The notes: generated by a model from the sequence alone, not told the origin. A DNA stretch of 64,000 nt from Streptomyces sp. BK239 (GCF_004217285.1 NZ_SHKS01000006.1:62001-126000); one strand, 5' to 3'. Positions 32,687 to 42,076 are shown, counted from the stretch's first letter. Program-made: numbers and translations.

Positions 32687-33628
32687 ATGGCAGCCAACAA
32701 CCGTCGCATGTCCGGCAAGAAGGGCGCGCAGGTCGGCAGCGGCGGCCAGCGGCGCCGAGGCCTTGAGGGCAAGGGGCCGACCCCGCCCGCCGAGATGCGC
32801 AAGGGCCACAAGAAGAACCGCATCGCCACCGCCAAGACCAAGCAGGCCGCACGCCGTCCCGCACCCCGCGGCCGAGGCGGCAAGTCGGCCTCCGAACTGG
32901 TCGTCGGCCGCAACCCGGTCGTCGAGGCACTGCGCGAGGGCGTCCCCGCCTCCACGCTCTACGTCCAGCAGTTCATCGACAACGACGAGCGCGTGCGCGA
33001 GGCCCTCCAGCTCGCGGCCGAGCGCGGCGGCATCAACCTCATGGAGGCCCCGCGCCCCGAGCTCGACCGCATGACGAACGGCCTCAACCACCAGGGCCTC
33101 GTCCTCCAGGTCCCGCCCTACGAGTACGCCCACCCCGAGGACCTCGCCGCCGCCGCCTTCGACGCGGGCGAGGACCCGCTCATCGTCGCCCTCGACGGCG
33201 TGACCGACCCGCGCAACCTCGGCGCCGTCGTCCGCTCCGTCTCCGCCTTCGGCGGCCACGGCGTCGTCGTCCCCGAACGGCGCGCCGCCGGCATGACCGC
33301 CGGCGCCTGGAAGACCTCCGCCGGCACCGCCGCCCGCACCCCGGTGGCCCGCGCCACCAACCTCACGCGCGCACTGGAGGCCTACAAGAAGGCCGGCATC
33401 GCGGTCGTCGGCCTGGCAGCCGACGGAGAAGCGGAGATCGGCCAACTGGAAGCCCTCCAGGGCCCCGTCGTCATCGTCGTCGGCAGCGAGGGCAAGGGCC
33501 TGTCCCGACTGGTCGGCGAGACCTGCGACTTCCGGGTGCGCATCCCCATGCCGGGCGGCGCGGAATCCCTCAACGCCGGTGTGGCGGCGGGAGTCGTGCT
33601 GTACGAGGCCGCGCGCCGACGGGGATAG
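32687..33628 (+). CDS. rlmB: 23S rRNA 2'-O-ribose methyltransferase (RlmB/TrmH family)
   Basis: 313 aa. A basic N-terminus (Lys/Arg-rich, residues 1-65) precedes the L30-like substrate domain (ELVVGRNPVVEALREGVPASTLYV) and the SPOUT domain: IVALDGVTDPRNLGAVVRSVSAFGGHGVVVPERRAA, VVIVVGSEGKGLSRLVGETCDFRVRIPMPGGAESLNAGVAAGVVLYEA, with the knotted SAM site. It likely methylates the 2'-O of the conserved guanosine in 23S helix 80. A related family (Tsr) gives thiostrepton resistance, but the N-terminal basic region and the carD-cysS context favour the housekeeping enzyme. Confidence 0.88.
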   Translation: MAANNRRMSGKKGAQVGSGGQRRRGLEGKGPTPPAEMRKGHKKNRIATAKTKQAARRPAPRGRGGKSASELVVGRNPVVEALREGVPASTLYVQQFIDNDERVREALQLAAERGGINLMEAPRPELDRMTNGLNHQGLVLQVPPYEYAHPEDLAAAAFDAGEDPLIVALDGVTDPRNLGAVVRSVSAFGGHGVVVPERRAAGMTAGAWKTSAGTAARTPVARATNLTRALEAYKKAGIAVVGLAADGEAEIGQLEALQGPVVIVVGSEGKGLSRLVGETCDFRVRIPMPGGAESLNAGVAAGVVLYEAARRRG

Positions 33629-33817
33629 CCCGGCACGCGGGAGACGGGGGCGCGCCGCCGGGGCAGTCACGCGTGTACGGGGCGGCGCGCCGGCGCAGGT
33701 CGCCGGGCGCCGTGCGCGCGGCTCCCCGGGGGCGCGGGCGGCTGTGGGCAGCCTTGACGGCGTCCGGACAGATCCGGTCGGTCAAGGCAGTGTCCTAACG
33801 TCACGTCACTCGGTTAG

Positions 33818-35548
33818 ATGAGTGTGGACACCAGAACACCCCGCACACCCACGGGGGACCGCTCGTCGGGATTCGACGACGCTCCCGCGCTGAGCATGGT
33901 GAAGGTGCCGAGCGATCCGGCGCAGGTCATCGTCAGTCACGCGAGCTTCCGCGTGCAGTTGGGCGCGTCGGCCCGGCGCACCCAATCCCCGCGCGTCGCC
34001 CGGCACTTGAGCGCCACCCAGGACACCGCCCGCATCCCCGTCGTAGGGACCGCGGGCAGAGCGGGCCTGGCCGGCGCGCCCGGAACGCGCCGCCGGGCCG
34101 TCGTCTGGAGCGGCCGGTCGGCCCCGGACGACACCGGTGCCCACCGCCTCCTCCAGGCCGTGCGGGCAGGCAGCGTGGGCCACGGCGAACCGCCCTCCGA
34201 CATCGCCGGAGCCACCCGCGTCATCCCCCGCGTCGGGCCCGGCGAGACCTACGACGGCTACGACGGCGGCCTCACCGCCCAAACCCTCGAAACCCCCACC
34301 GTCGGCGCCCAGCGCACCCCCGGCGCCGGCGAGAACCGCATCCTGCCCGCCATGCGCACCGTCGGCAGCGCCTACGACGAGCCCGCATACGCTCCACCGG
34401 GCCACGGCCACGACCTGTCCGGCTACGACGAACCGCCCTACGACGACGCCCCCTTCGAGGAGTTCGGCGAAGCCGTCGCCGCGCAGACCGCCCCGCGCTC
34501 CCGGCGCCACGGCGACGAACCCGCCCGGCACGCCTTCTACCCCGACCGCCGCCTCAACCTCGGCGTGGTCCTGCTCCCCCTGCGCGTCCTCCTCGGCTTC
34601 ATCTCCGTCTACACCGGCATGGGCAAACTGTGCGACCCCGTCTACTTCGACGGCGGCGAACGCGGCTCCATGGTGAAGTGGCTCAACACCCTGCACCCCT
34701 GGGAAGTCGCCGAGCCACTGCGCCAGTTCGCCCTGCACCACCCCGTCGGCTCGGGGCTCGTCATCGCCTTCCTCCAGGTGATCGTCGGCGTCCTCACCGT
34801 CCTCGGCTGCTGGCAGCGCGTCGCCGCGTTCGTGGGCGCGTCGCTCTCCGCCGCACTCCTCGTCACCGTCAGCTGGAAGACCGCCCCGGTCTACGAGACG
34901 CCCGACATCATCTACCTCGCCGCCTGGTCGCCCCTGGTCATCGCAGGCGCCCCGGTCTACTCCGTCGACGGCCGGCTCGCCGCCGGCGCCTGGCGCCGGC
35001 TCGGCCCCCGCGCCGACCTGTGGGACCTGCGCCGCTACGTCCTGCGCCGCGGCGCACTCGTCACCGCGATCACCGTGGGCATCACCCTCCTCGTCGGCTC
35101 CCTGCTCGGCGGCGCCGTCCGAGACGCCGACCGCGTCGTCGTCCCCGGCCCCGGCGAGGCCCCGCGCAACGAACTGCCCGGCTCCCCGCTCCCGCAGGAG
35201 TCCGGCGGCCAGCGCCCCAGCAAGAAGAAGGCCTCGCCGTCCGCCGAGCCCACCCGGGAGGCCACCTCGGCGGCCCCCACCGCCGGCACGGACAGCTCCC
35301 CCGACGCCACCCAGGACGACACCGAGAGCGCCACCACCGGCGCGCCCAGCCAGACCCAGGGCACCGGCGGCGGCCAGGCCCCGCCCCAGCGCTCCACGCC
35401 GGACCAGCAGGCCCCCAGCACCAGTTCCGGCCCCACCTCCGGCGGTTCCTCCAGCACCGGAGGCTCCACGAGCGGCGGCTCCGACAGCACCGGCGGATCG
35501 TCGTCCGACACCGGCCGTCCGGGCCTGGTGGGCGGGCTCCTCGGCTGA
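33818..35548 (+). CDS. DoxX-family membrane protein with long disordered ends
   Basis: 576 aa, far longer than a typical DoxX (130-200 aa). Residues 1-235 are low-complexity and Pro/Asp/Tyr-rich. The DoxX four-helix core is about residues 240-420: LGVVLLPLRVLLGFISVYTGMGKL, FALHHPVGSGLVIAFLQVIVGVLTVLGCWQRVAAFVGASLSAALLVTVSW, VTAITVGITLLVGSLL. The C-terminal 130 residues are a Ser/Thr/Gly-rich tail with SSTGGS/TSGGS repeats. DoxX proteins act in membrane redox (quinone, thiol) processes; no Cys pair is evident here. A terminator follows. Confidence 0.75.
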   Translation: MSVDTRTPRTPTGDRSSGFDDAPALSMVKVPSDPAQVIVSHASFRVQLGASARRTQSPRVARHLSATQDTARIPVVGTAGRAGLAGAPGTRRRAVVWSGRSAPDDTGAHRLLQAVRAGSVGHGEPPSDIAGATRVIPRVGPGETYDGYDGGLTAQTLETPTVGAQRTPGAGENRILPAMRTVGSAYDEPAYAPPGHGHDLSGYDEPPYDDAPFEEFGEAVAAQTAPRSRRHGDEPARHAFYPDRRLNLGVVLLPLRVLLGFISVYTGMGKLCDPVYFDGGERGSMVKWLNTLHPWEVAEPLRQFALHHPVGSGLVIAFLQVIVGVLTVLGCWQRVAAFVGASLSAALLVTVSWKTAPVYETPDIIYLAAWSPLVIAGAPVYSVDGRLAAGAWRRLGPRADLWDLRRYVLRRGALVTAITVGITLLVGSLLGGAVRDADRVVVPGPGEAPRNELPGSPLPQESGGQRPSKKKASPSAEPTREATSAAPTAGTDSSPDATQDDTESATTGAPSQTQGTGGGQAPPQRSTPDQQAPSTSSGPTSGGSSSTGGSTSGGSDSTGGSSSDTGRPGLVGGLLG

Positions 35549-35580
35549 CACACAGCTCCTCAGGAGCCCTGCGGAATCGA

Positions 35581-35616
35581 CGGTGGCCCCGGTGCTCTCC
35601 AGCACCGGGGCCACCG
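35581..35616. terminator. Bidirectional terminator between DoxX and nucleotidyltransferase genes
   Basis: CGGTGGCCCCGGTGCT (35581-35596) pairs perfectly with AGCACCGGGGCCACCG (35601-35616), loop CTCC. It separates convergent genes. Confidence 0.88.
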
Positions 35617-35639
35617 TCATGTCGAGGCCGGACGGGCCG

Positions 35640-36371
35640 TCAGCGCCCCAGCGCCGCCAGCTCCTTCGCCGCCTCCGTCAGGTCCTTCGCCGTGTCGATC
35701 GCCCGCCAGTACGCGCCCTGCGGGATCGGGAACCCCGCGAGGCGCCGCTCCCGGGCCAGATGCGGGAACGTCGTGCGCTCGTGATCCCCACGCTCGGGCA
35801 GCAGGCCGGCGAACTCGGGGGAGAAGACGTAGACGCCCGCGTTGATCTCGTACGTCGTCGGCGGCGCCTCGATGAAGTCCGTGATGTGGCCGAAGCCGTC
35901 CGTCTTCACCGCACCCCACGGGATGCGCGGACGGGCCAGCGCGAGGGTGGCGAGGGCGTCGCGCTCGGTGTGGAAGTCCGCCATGTCGCGCAGCGAGAAC
36001 CGGGTCCAGATGTCGCCGTTGGTGGCGTACCAGGGCCGGTCCGGGTGCGGGAGGCGGGCGGCCGCGTACTTGAGACCGCCGCCGCGGCCGAGAGGCTCGG
36101 ACTCCACGACCGTCGTGACACGCACCGGCAGATCGGCGGTCTCCAGCCACTTCTCCAGCACGTCGGCGAGATGACCGCAGGAGACGACGACGTCGGTGAC
36201 GCCCTCCTCGGCGAGCCAGCCGAGCTGGTGTCCGATGATCGGCTTCCCCGTCCCGGGGATCTCGACCATCGGCTTGGGCCGGTCGTCGGTGTAGGGGCGC
36301 AGCCGCGACCCCTGGCCACCGGCCAGGACGACGGCTTGCGTGGGGCGGGACGCGGCATGCGGATGGGTCAT
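35640..36371 (-). CDS. NDP-sugar nucleotidyltransferase (GlmU/ManC-like N-terminal domain)
   Basis: 243 aa from ATG 36371. Motif GGQGSRLRPYTDDRPKPMVEIPGTGKPII is the NTP-transferase signature (GxGxRxxPxT...KP) binding NTP and Mg2+. YATNGDIWTRFSL and GAVKTDGFGHITDFIEAPP follow. No C-terminal left-handed beta-helix is present, so it is a bare nucleotidyltransferase, probably making an NDP-hexose such as GDP-mannose or dTDP-glucose. It is convergent with DoxX. Sugar specificity cannot be judged. Confidence 0.82.
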   Translation of the reverse strand: MTHPHAASRPTQAVVLAGGQGSRLRPYTDDRPKPMVEIPGTGKPIIGHQLGWLAEEGVTDVVVSCGHLADVLEKWLETADLPVRVTTVVESEPLGRGGGLKYAAARLPHPDRPWYATNGDIWTRFSLRDMADFHTERDALATLALARPRIPWGAVKTDGFGHITDFIEAPPTTYEINAGVYVFSPEFAGLLPERGDHERTTFPHLARERRLAGFPIPQGAYWRAIDTAKDLTEAAKELAALGR

Positions 36372-36522
36372 GACGGGCACTGTACGCGGCGCCCTCACCG
36401 GCCCTGGGGGCTGCCCCGGAGGCAGGCGGGCACGGGGGCCCGGGCGGACGGCAGCCACCGCGACGGGGCAGCGGAAGACGACAGCCGCGACTCAGCCCGC
36501 TTCCTCACCGGAGCGCCGGTGC

Positions 36523-36554
36523 TTGACCTTACCCTCAGGGGCAAGGTTTAGCGT
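36523..36554 (+). promoter_or_regulatory. MerR-type promoter/operator ahead of the MerR-peroxiredoxin gene
   Basis: TTGACC (36523-36528) and TTAGCG/TAGCGT (from 36548) are separated by a long spacer of 19-20 bp. A dyad in the spacer has arms ACCTT and AAGGT, with inner CCC/GGG. The extended spacer with central dyad is the classical MerR-family promoter, remodelled when the regulator is activated. It indicates autoregulation. Confidence 0.72.
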
Positions 36555-36571
36555 TCTTCGAGGTGAGAGGC

Positions 36572-37531
36572 ATGCGGATAGGTGAGCTGGCCCGGCGAGC
36601 AGGTGTGACGACCAAGGCGGTGCGCTACTACGAATCGCTGGGGCTGCTCGCGCCGGTGCGTTTGGCCAACGGCTACCGGGACTACGACGAGCACGACGTA
36701 CGGCTCACCCGGGAGATCCGGGCGCTGGGCCGTCTCGGCATCCCCGTCGAGGCGACACGGCCGTTTCTGGAATGCCTGGGCCTGGGGCACCGGCACTCGG
36801 ACGACTGCCCGGCCGCGCTGGCCGGGTACCGGGACGCCATCGATGAGCTCACGCAGCGGATCGAGGGCCTCACCGCCCGCCGGGCGGTGCTGGTGGCGCA
36901 CCTGCACGAGGCCGCTCACCGCAACAGCCGCTTCTCACCGGCTGACGGAGAGGAACCGATGACCGACTACACGATCCTGCCTGCAGACCTGCCCGTTCCC
37001 GAGGACGACGGCGCTGCTGCCCGCCTGCGCGGTGCGAGCCTGCCGCAGCTGACGCTCCATGCCACCGACGGCGCCATGATCAGCCTTGAGGCGCTGGGCG
37101 CAGGTCGCACGGTGCTCTACATCTATCCGCTGACGGGCCGCCCCGGCACCGATCTGCCCGAGGGCTGGGACACCATCCCCGGCGCCCGTGGCTGCACCGC
37201 CGAGGCATGCGGCTTCCGCGACCACCACCAGGACCTGCTCGCGGCCGGCGCGACCCAGGTGTACGGCCTCTCCAGCCAGGACAGCGACTACCAACGTGAG
37301 GTCACCGAGCGGCTCCGTCTGCCGTTCCGGATGCTGTCCGACCCCGCACGGCGTCTGGGCCGGGCACTTGACCTTCCCACCTTCACCGCAGGCGGGCTGA
37401 CGCTGTACAAGCGGCTCACGCTGATCATCAAGAACAACATGATCGAGCACGTCTTCTACCCGGTCTTCCCGCCGGACAAGCACGCCGACCAGGTGCTGGC
37501 CTGGCTCAGCGACAACGCCCACCGGCCTTGA
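36572..37531 (+). CDS. MerR regulator fused in frame to a PrxQ-type peroxiredoxin
   Basis: 319 aa from ATG 36572, in one uninterrupted frame. Residues 1-125 are a MerR protein: MRIGELARRAGVTTKAVRYYESLGLLAPVRLANGYRDYDEHDVRLTREI, then an antiparallel dimer helix; Cys lie in LECLGLGHRHSDDCPAAL. Residues 130-319 are a peroxiredoxin: TVLYIYPLTGRPGTDLPEGW, GCTAEACGFRDHHQDL with peroxidatic Cys 208 and resolving Cys 213 (CX4C, PrxQ/BCP type), QVYGLSSQDSDYQ and YPVFPPDKHADQVLAWL. An internal ATG (residue 130, at 36959) has GGAGAGGA upstream, so a separate peroxiredoxin could also be made. Expected role: thiol-redox sensor-regulator with peroxidase; inferred. Confidence 0.85.
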   Translation: MRIGELARRAGVTTKAVRYYESLGLLAPVRLANGYRDYDEHDVRLTREIRALGRLGIPVEATRPFLECLGLGHRHSDDCPAALAGYRDAIDELTQRIEGLTARRAVLVAHLHEAAHRNSRFSPADGEEPMTDYTILPADLPVPEDDGAAARLRGASLPQLTLHATDGAMISLEALGAGRTVLYIYPLTGRPGTDLPEGWDTIPGARGCTAEACGFRDHHQDLLAAGATQVYGLSSQDSDYQREVTERLRLPFRMLSDPARRLGRALDLPTFTAGGLTLYKRLTLIIKNNMIEHVFYPVFPPDKHADQVLAWLSDNAHRP

Positions 37532-37706
37532 TACATCGCCGCTGACCCGGTTCTCGTATTCGCGGCGGGCCTTGCGCTGTGCCGGGACGGTCGGCTCACC
37601 TTGAGTGCCGTCGAGGAACTGGCAGCCGGCGGTGGGCTGCCGGGGGAAATCACTGTGCTTATTTCTCCCCTTCCCTGCGAGAACACCGGACGATCACACT
37701 GCACGC

Positions 37707-38969
37707 ATGCAGAGAGCGAGAAGACGAACCGCAGCCTACGCGGCAGCGTTAGCGTTGATCCTGCCGGCCGGCGCAGGCTGCTCCGGGGGCCGCGAACCGG
37801 ACGTCGCACACAGCCAGGCGGCCACCCTTCATCTGGACAAGCCGGTTGGTCTGGCGGACGAGCCGGTGCACACTCGGATCAGCGGGCTCGCCTCCGGCGA
37901 GGAAGTCACCGTCACAGCACGCGCCACCGACGCCGACGGCATGACCTGGACGGGGCGCGCCGTCTTCACCGCCGACGACAAGGGCATCGTCGATCTGGAT
38001 CACGCCGAGCCCGAGGCAGGCACCTATCGGGGAGCCGACGGCATGGGTCTGTTCTGGTCCATGACCCCCGCCAAGGGCGATCCCGACAAGAGCTGGTTCC
38101 GCACGGAACATCCGCAAAAGGTGTCCTCCTACCAGGTGCGCCTCATGGTCGAAGCAGGCAGCCGGACCATCGCGGAGCGACAGCTCACCCGGACATGGGC
38201 CATTAACGGAGTGCACCGCAAGGAGCTCACCGTGGCCCACGACAAGCTGCGCGGGGAACTCTTCCTGCCTCCCTCGCACGGACCCCGGCGTGCGCCGGTC
38301 CTGCTTCTCGGGGGCTCGGAGGGCGGCCTCGGCGACCCGCTCGCGGCGGCCCTGCTGGCCTCCCGCGGCCACCCTGCCCTGACCCTGTGCTACTTCGACT
38401 GCCAGGGACGGCCCAAGAACCTGGCCGCCATCTCCCTGGAGTACTTCGCCGCCGCCGCCCGGCTTCTGCGCAACCAGCCGCAGGCCGATGCCCAGCGTCT
38501 CGTGGTGATCGGTGCATCCCGCGGCTCCGAAGCAGCTCAGCTGATGGCCCAGTACTATCCGGACCTCGTCCGCGACGCCGTGGTCTACATGCCCAGCCGC
38601 AACACCAACAGAGCGTATTACCGCGGCTGCTTCGAATGCGGGCGAGGGCAGGCCGCATGGACCAAGAACGGCAAGGGCCTGCAGCTCATCCCCATTCCGC
38701 TCGACCACGTCCGAGGCACCGTGCTGGCCATCGCCGGCGGCGACGACCCGGTGTGGAACTCGCTCCCGTCCGCCGAATCGATCGCACAGGAACGCAACGC
38801 GACCGGCCACAAGCACAGGGCCCTGCTCTATCCGAAGGCCGGTCACGCAGTCGGGGTCTTCCCCTACCTCCCCGACAGCGGCGGCAGCCACTTGGGTGGA
38901 ACCCGCACAGCGAACGCCCGAGCGAAGGCCGACAGTTGGCCACACGTGCTCCGACTCCTCGGACCATGA
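37707..38969 (+). CDS. Lipoprotein alpha/beta-hydrolase of the BAAT/acyl-CoA thioesterase family
   Basis: 420 aa from ATG 37707. Signal peptide with lipobox: ALALILPAGAGC-SGG. An N-terminal Ig-like beta domain (residues about 45-180, HLDKPVGLADEPVHTRISGL) is the acyl-CoA thioester hydrolase/BAAT N domain. The C-terminal hydrolase has nucleophile Ser in VIGASRGSEAAQL, Asp in AIAGGDDPVWN and His in YPKAGHAVGVFPY, a catalytic triad. Extracellular BAAT-like lipoproteins are uncommon. It starts 175 bp after the MerR-peroxiredoxin gene, same strand, possibly a second transcript. Substrate unknown. Confidence 0.82.
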   Translation: MQRARRRTAAYAAALALILPAGAGCSGGREPDVAHSQAATLHLDKPVGLADEPVHTRISGLASGEEVTVTARATDADGMTWTGRAVFTADDKGIVDLDHAEPEAGTYRGADGMGLFWSMTPAKGDPDKSWFRTEHPQKVSSYQVRLMVEAGSRTIAERQLTRTWAINGVHRKELTVAHDKLRGELFLPPSHGPRRAPVLLLGGSEGGLGDPLAAALLASRGHPALTLCYFDCQGRPKNLAAISLEYFAAAARLLRNQPQADAQRLVVIGASRGSEAAQLMAQYYPDLVRDAVVYMPSRNTNRAYYRGCFECGRGQAAWTKNGKGLQLIPIPLDHVRGTVLAIAGGDDPVWNSLPSAESIAQERNATGHKHRALLYPKAGHAVGVFPYLPDSGGSHLGGTRTANARAKADSWPHVLRLLGP

Positions 38970-39021
38970 TCTACATCAGGTGCTTCCTGCGATGGATCGA
39001 CATCGATCTCATCTACGGGCC

Positions 39022-39645
39022 TCAGACGTGGAGCTCCGGCGGGAAGCCGGTCCAGCGGAGCTCGGCGGGGAGGTGGCCGGTGTCGTTGAAGAGGAGGACC
39101 GCCGGGGGACGATCAGGTGTGTAGCGGATGACGGTCAGGGCCGCGTTGGCATGGTTGATGCCCAGCCATCGCCACTTCGGCGCGTCGAGGGCGGCTCGGA
39201 TGAGCCAGCCGACGAGGAAGTTGTGGGTGACGACAAGCTCGTGGCGCGGTTCGTCTCCGGCGACAGTCCCGGTGAACTCTGCGAGTGCCGCCGCCGCGAG
39301 CCCGGGGCCCTGCTCGCGTTCCTCGACCGTGAACTGCTGCAGGAACTCGATCCAGGCGTCCGCTGCCTCCGGCGGCAGCTCCTCACGTGTCGGCAGGTAG
39401 GGGAGGTAGTCGCCAGCCGCTTCGGAACGACGGCAGGGAACTCCGTCGAGCTGCTCACCGACCAGCAGCGCGGTCTGTTCGGCACGGGCGAGAGGGCCGT
39501 GGTGTATCGCCGCCAGCGGGACCCCACGGAGCCGCTCCCCCAGCAGGGCGGCCTGGCGGCGGCCCGCATCCGTCAATTCACTCTCATCCGGCGATGCCTC
39601 GCCGTGACGGGCGAGATAAAGGTAACGGGCGGCCGTGCCGGTCAT
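39022..39645 (-). CDS. Histidine phosphatase (phosphoglycerate-mutase-like superfamily)
   Basis: 207 aa. RYLYLARHGEASPDESELTDAGRRQAALLGERLRG contains the RHGE phosphohistidine motif, and HELVVTHNFLVGWLIRAAL the second catalytic His. It is broader in function than gpmA at 20514: a phosphatase of unknown substrate. It is divergent from the next region, where only a remnant is found. Confidence 0.85.
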   Translation of the reverse strand: MTGTAARYLYLARHGEASPDESELTDAGRRQAALLGERLRGVPLAAIHHGPLARAEQTALLVGEQLDGVPCRRSEAAGDYLPYLPTREELPPEAADAWIEFLQQFTVEEREQGPGLAAAALAEFTGTVAGDEPRHELVVTHNFLVGWLIRAALDAPKWRWLGINHANAALTVIRYTPDRPPAVLLFNDTGHLPAELRWTGFPPELHV

Positions 39646-39958
39646 GGATGCGTCCTTGAGTGAAGTCGATCTTGCGGACTCATGGAAGGACGCCGACCCA
39701 TGCGGACCGGTTCCACGAGGGGTACGACCTCTTGGAGTTCGGGCCGAAGCCGGTGGTCTCCCTCAACCGTGCGGTCGCCGACGCTGACGACCGCATGGCC
39801 CGCCTGTGACGGCGCCGAGGCGACGGAGAGGTGGGCGCGGGTGCCGGAGTGGGGTACGCGGGGGGTTTTCGCGCGCCGGCGCGCGGGGGCGCGATCCGGG
39901 GGGCGGTGCGGGTGGCGGCGTGCGGGCTCACCCGGAGGGGTGCGCCCGCTGCCGTGCC
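39646..39958. other. Intergenic region with sigma-factor remnant
   Basis: 313 bp without an intact gene. It contains the short sigma-factor-like fragment at 39705-39809 and, after it, GC-rich sequence with no readable product. Confidence 0.55.
39705..39809 (+). pseudogene. C-terminal remnant of an ECF sigma factor (DUF6596-type)
   Basis: The frame reads DRFHEGYDLLEFGPKPVVSL then NRAVADADDRMARL and stops at 39807. It resembles the TPR-like C-terminal part of large ECF sigma factors (YDxLLALxPSPVVxLNRAVAVAE...). No upstream start or sigma-2/sigma-4 domains remain, and the product would be far too short. It is a decayed gene end, probably left by a deletion next to the phosphatase gene. Confidence 0.45.
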
Positions 39959-40432
39959 TCAGCTGTGGGCCGCCATGACTCCCGAGGCGAAGGACGTGTC
40001 ACAGACGGGCCGGGCGTAGGACTGCGCCCGGGTGGGGCCGTGGAGACGGACCGCCGCGCGGCCGAGGGCGCGGGCGATGGAGGCGCAGTGCCTGGCCAGG
40101 GACGGCTTGCCGTTCACCGCTTCCTGGAGGTGGGTCAGCGCGACGCCCGGGTTCTCGTCGTGGAGCTCGGTCAGCAGCCGGTCGCGCAGGATGTCCTGCG
40201 GGGCCTTCACGGCGCTGTGGGAGGTGCGGTGCCCGGTGGAGGCGGAGGCGTCGGAGGCGGTGAGCACCGAATCCGAGGGGTCCCCCGACCAGTTGACCCG
40301 GGTGACCGCCAGGGTGCCGGAGAGCACCATGACGACGGGCAGGACGAGGGCGAGGGAGCGACCGATCCGCCGGGCGGGGCCCCGGCCGCGTCGCGTCTGA
40401 GGGGTGCTGGAGTGCTTCACGGAGTGCTTCAC
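39959..40432 (-). CDS. Putative membrane-anchored secreted protein
   Basis: 157 aa from GTG 40432; an upstream in-frame Met at 40462 is possible. Basic N-terminus, then one hydrophobic segment SLALVLPVVMVLSGTLAVTRV (residues about 25-45) that is a signal anchor, and an extracytoplasmic domain ending LARHCASIARALGRAAVRLHGPTRAQSYARPVCDTSFASGVMAAHS with two Cys that could form a disulphide. I recognise no family. It lies 3' of msiK on the same strand, separated by a terminator. Confidence 0.6.
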   Translation of the reverse strand: MKHSVKHSSTPQTRRGRGPARRIGRSLALVLPVVMVLSGTLAVTRVNWSGDPSDSVLTASDASASTGHRTSHSAVKAPQDILRDRLLTELHDENPGVALTHLQEAVNGKPSLARHCASIARALGRAAVRLHGPTRAQSYARPVCDTSFASGVMAAHS

Positions 40433-40579
40433 GCGTGTGAGGGTAGCGCGCCGTAATGACACGGCGACATTAAGTCACTCGGTCGGGGGATGAAGGCGTG
40501 CTTCTTTTTGGGTAGGGGGTTGACGAGTGCCGTTCGAAACACCCGGTGTGTCGGGGTTCGCCGGGTGGGCGACGGCGAC

Positions 40580-40614
40580 GAGAAGGGCCCCGCGGCAGCC
40601 GCGGGGCCCTTCTC
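40580..40614 (-). terminator. Terminator after msiK
   Basis: GAGAAGGGCCCCGCGG (40580-40595) pairs perfectly with CCGCGGGGCCCTTCTC (40599-40614), loop CAG. It lies 25 bp beyond the msiK stop. Confidence 0.9.
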
Positions 40615-40638
40615 TTGAAGCTGTGGAGCGGTCCGACG

Positions 40639-41730
<1,092 letters not shown>

Positions 41731-41792
41731 GGCTCGAAGGCCCCCTTCTACCGGCAGGAACGTGCCGGACGATCCGTTGTAGGAAGGTGGTT

Positions 41793-41805
41793 GGTGTAGT
41801 CCACC
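41793..41805. promoter_or_regulatory. DasR-box-like sequence in the msiK leader
   Basis: GGTGTAGTCCACC (GGTG-N5-CACC) lies about 12-25 bp downstream of the predicted msiK start point. Within TTGGTGTAGTCCACCG it matches the DasR consensus at 11 of 16 positions. It resembles the better site at 57892. Weak candidate. Confidence 0.35.
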
Positions 41806-41823
41806 GGAGTGAACTGGCTCAGG

Positions 41824-41852
41824 ACGGTACCCGGACACCGCCGCCCTGTCAG
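41824..41852 (-). promoter_or_regulatory. msiK promoter
   Basis: On the minus strand: CTGACA (-35, 41852-41847), 17-bp spacer, TACCGT (-10, 41829-41824). Expected start about 41817, leaving an 87-nt leader to the ATG. Confidence 0.65.
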
Positions 41853-42003
41853 CACCTGCGGGCCTGTGAACTTCACGGAAATTTTCGAGGGCGTCCGGCT
41901 CCGGACCCCCGGGCCGTTCTCCGGGACGGCAACTCCGTGGCTGGGTGAAGCGGCGCCTGTGTAAAGTGGTCCCGCCTTCGCGTGCGGCCTTGTAGCGCGT
42001 GAT

Positions 42004-42076
42004 GCCGCCTTAGCTCAGTTGGCAGAGCAGCGTACTTGTAATGCGCAGGTCGTCGGTTCGATTCCGACAGGCGGCT
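42004..42076 (+). tRNA. tRNA-Thr (anticodon TGT)
   Basis: 73 nt. The acceptor GCCGCCT pairs with AGGCGGC, D-arm GCTC/GAGC, anticodon stem GCGTA/TGCGC with loop CTTGTAA (anticodon TGT at 42037-42039), and T-arm GTCGG-TTCGATT-CCGAC. No 3' CCA is encoded. It reads ACA codons. Confidence 0.97.
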
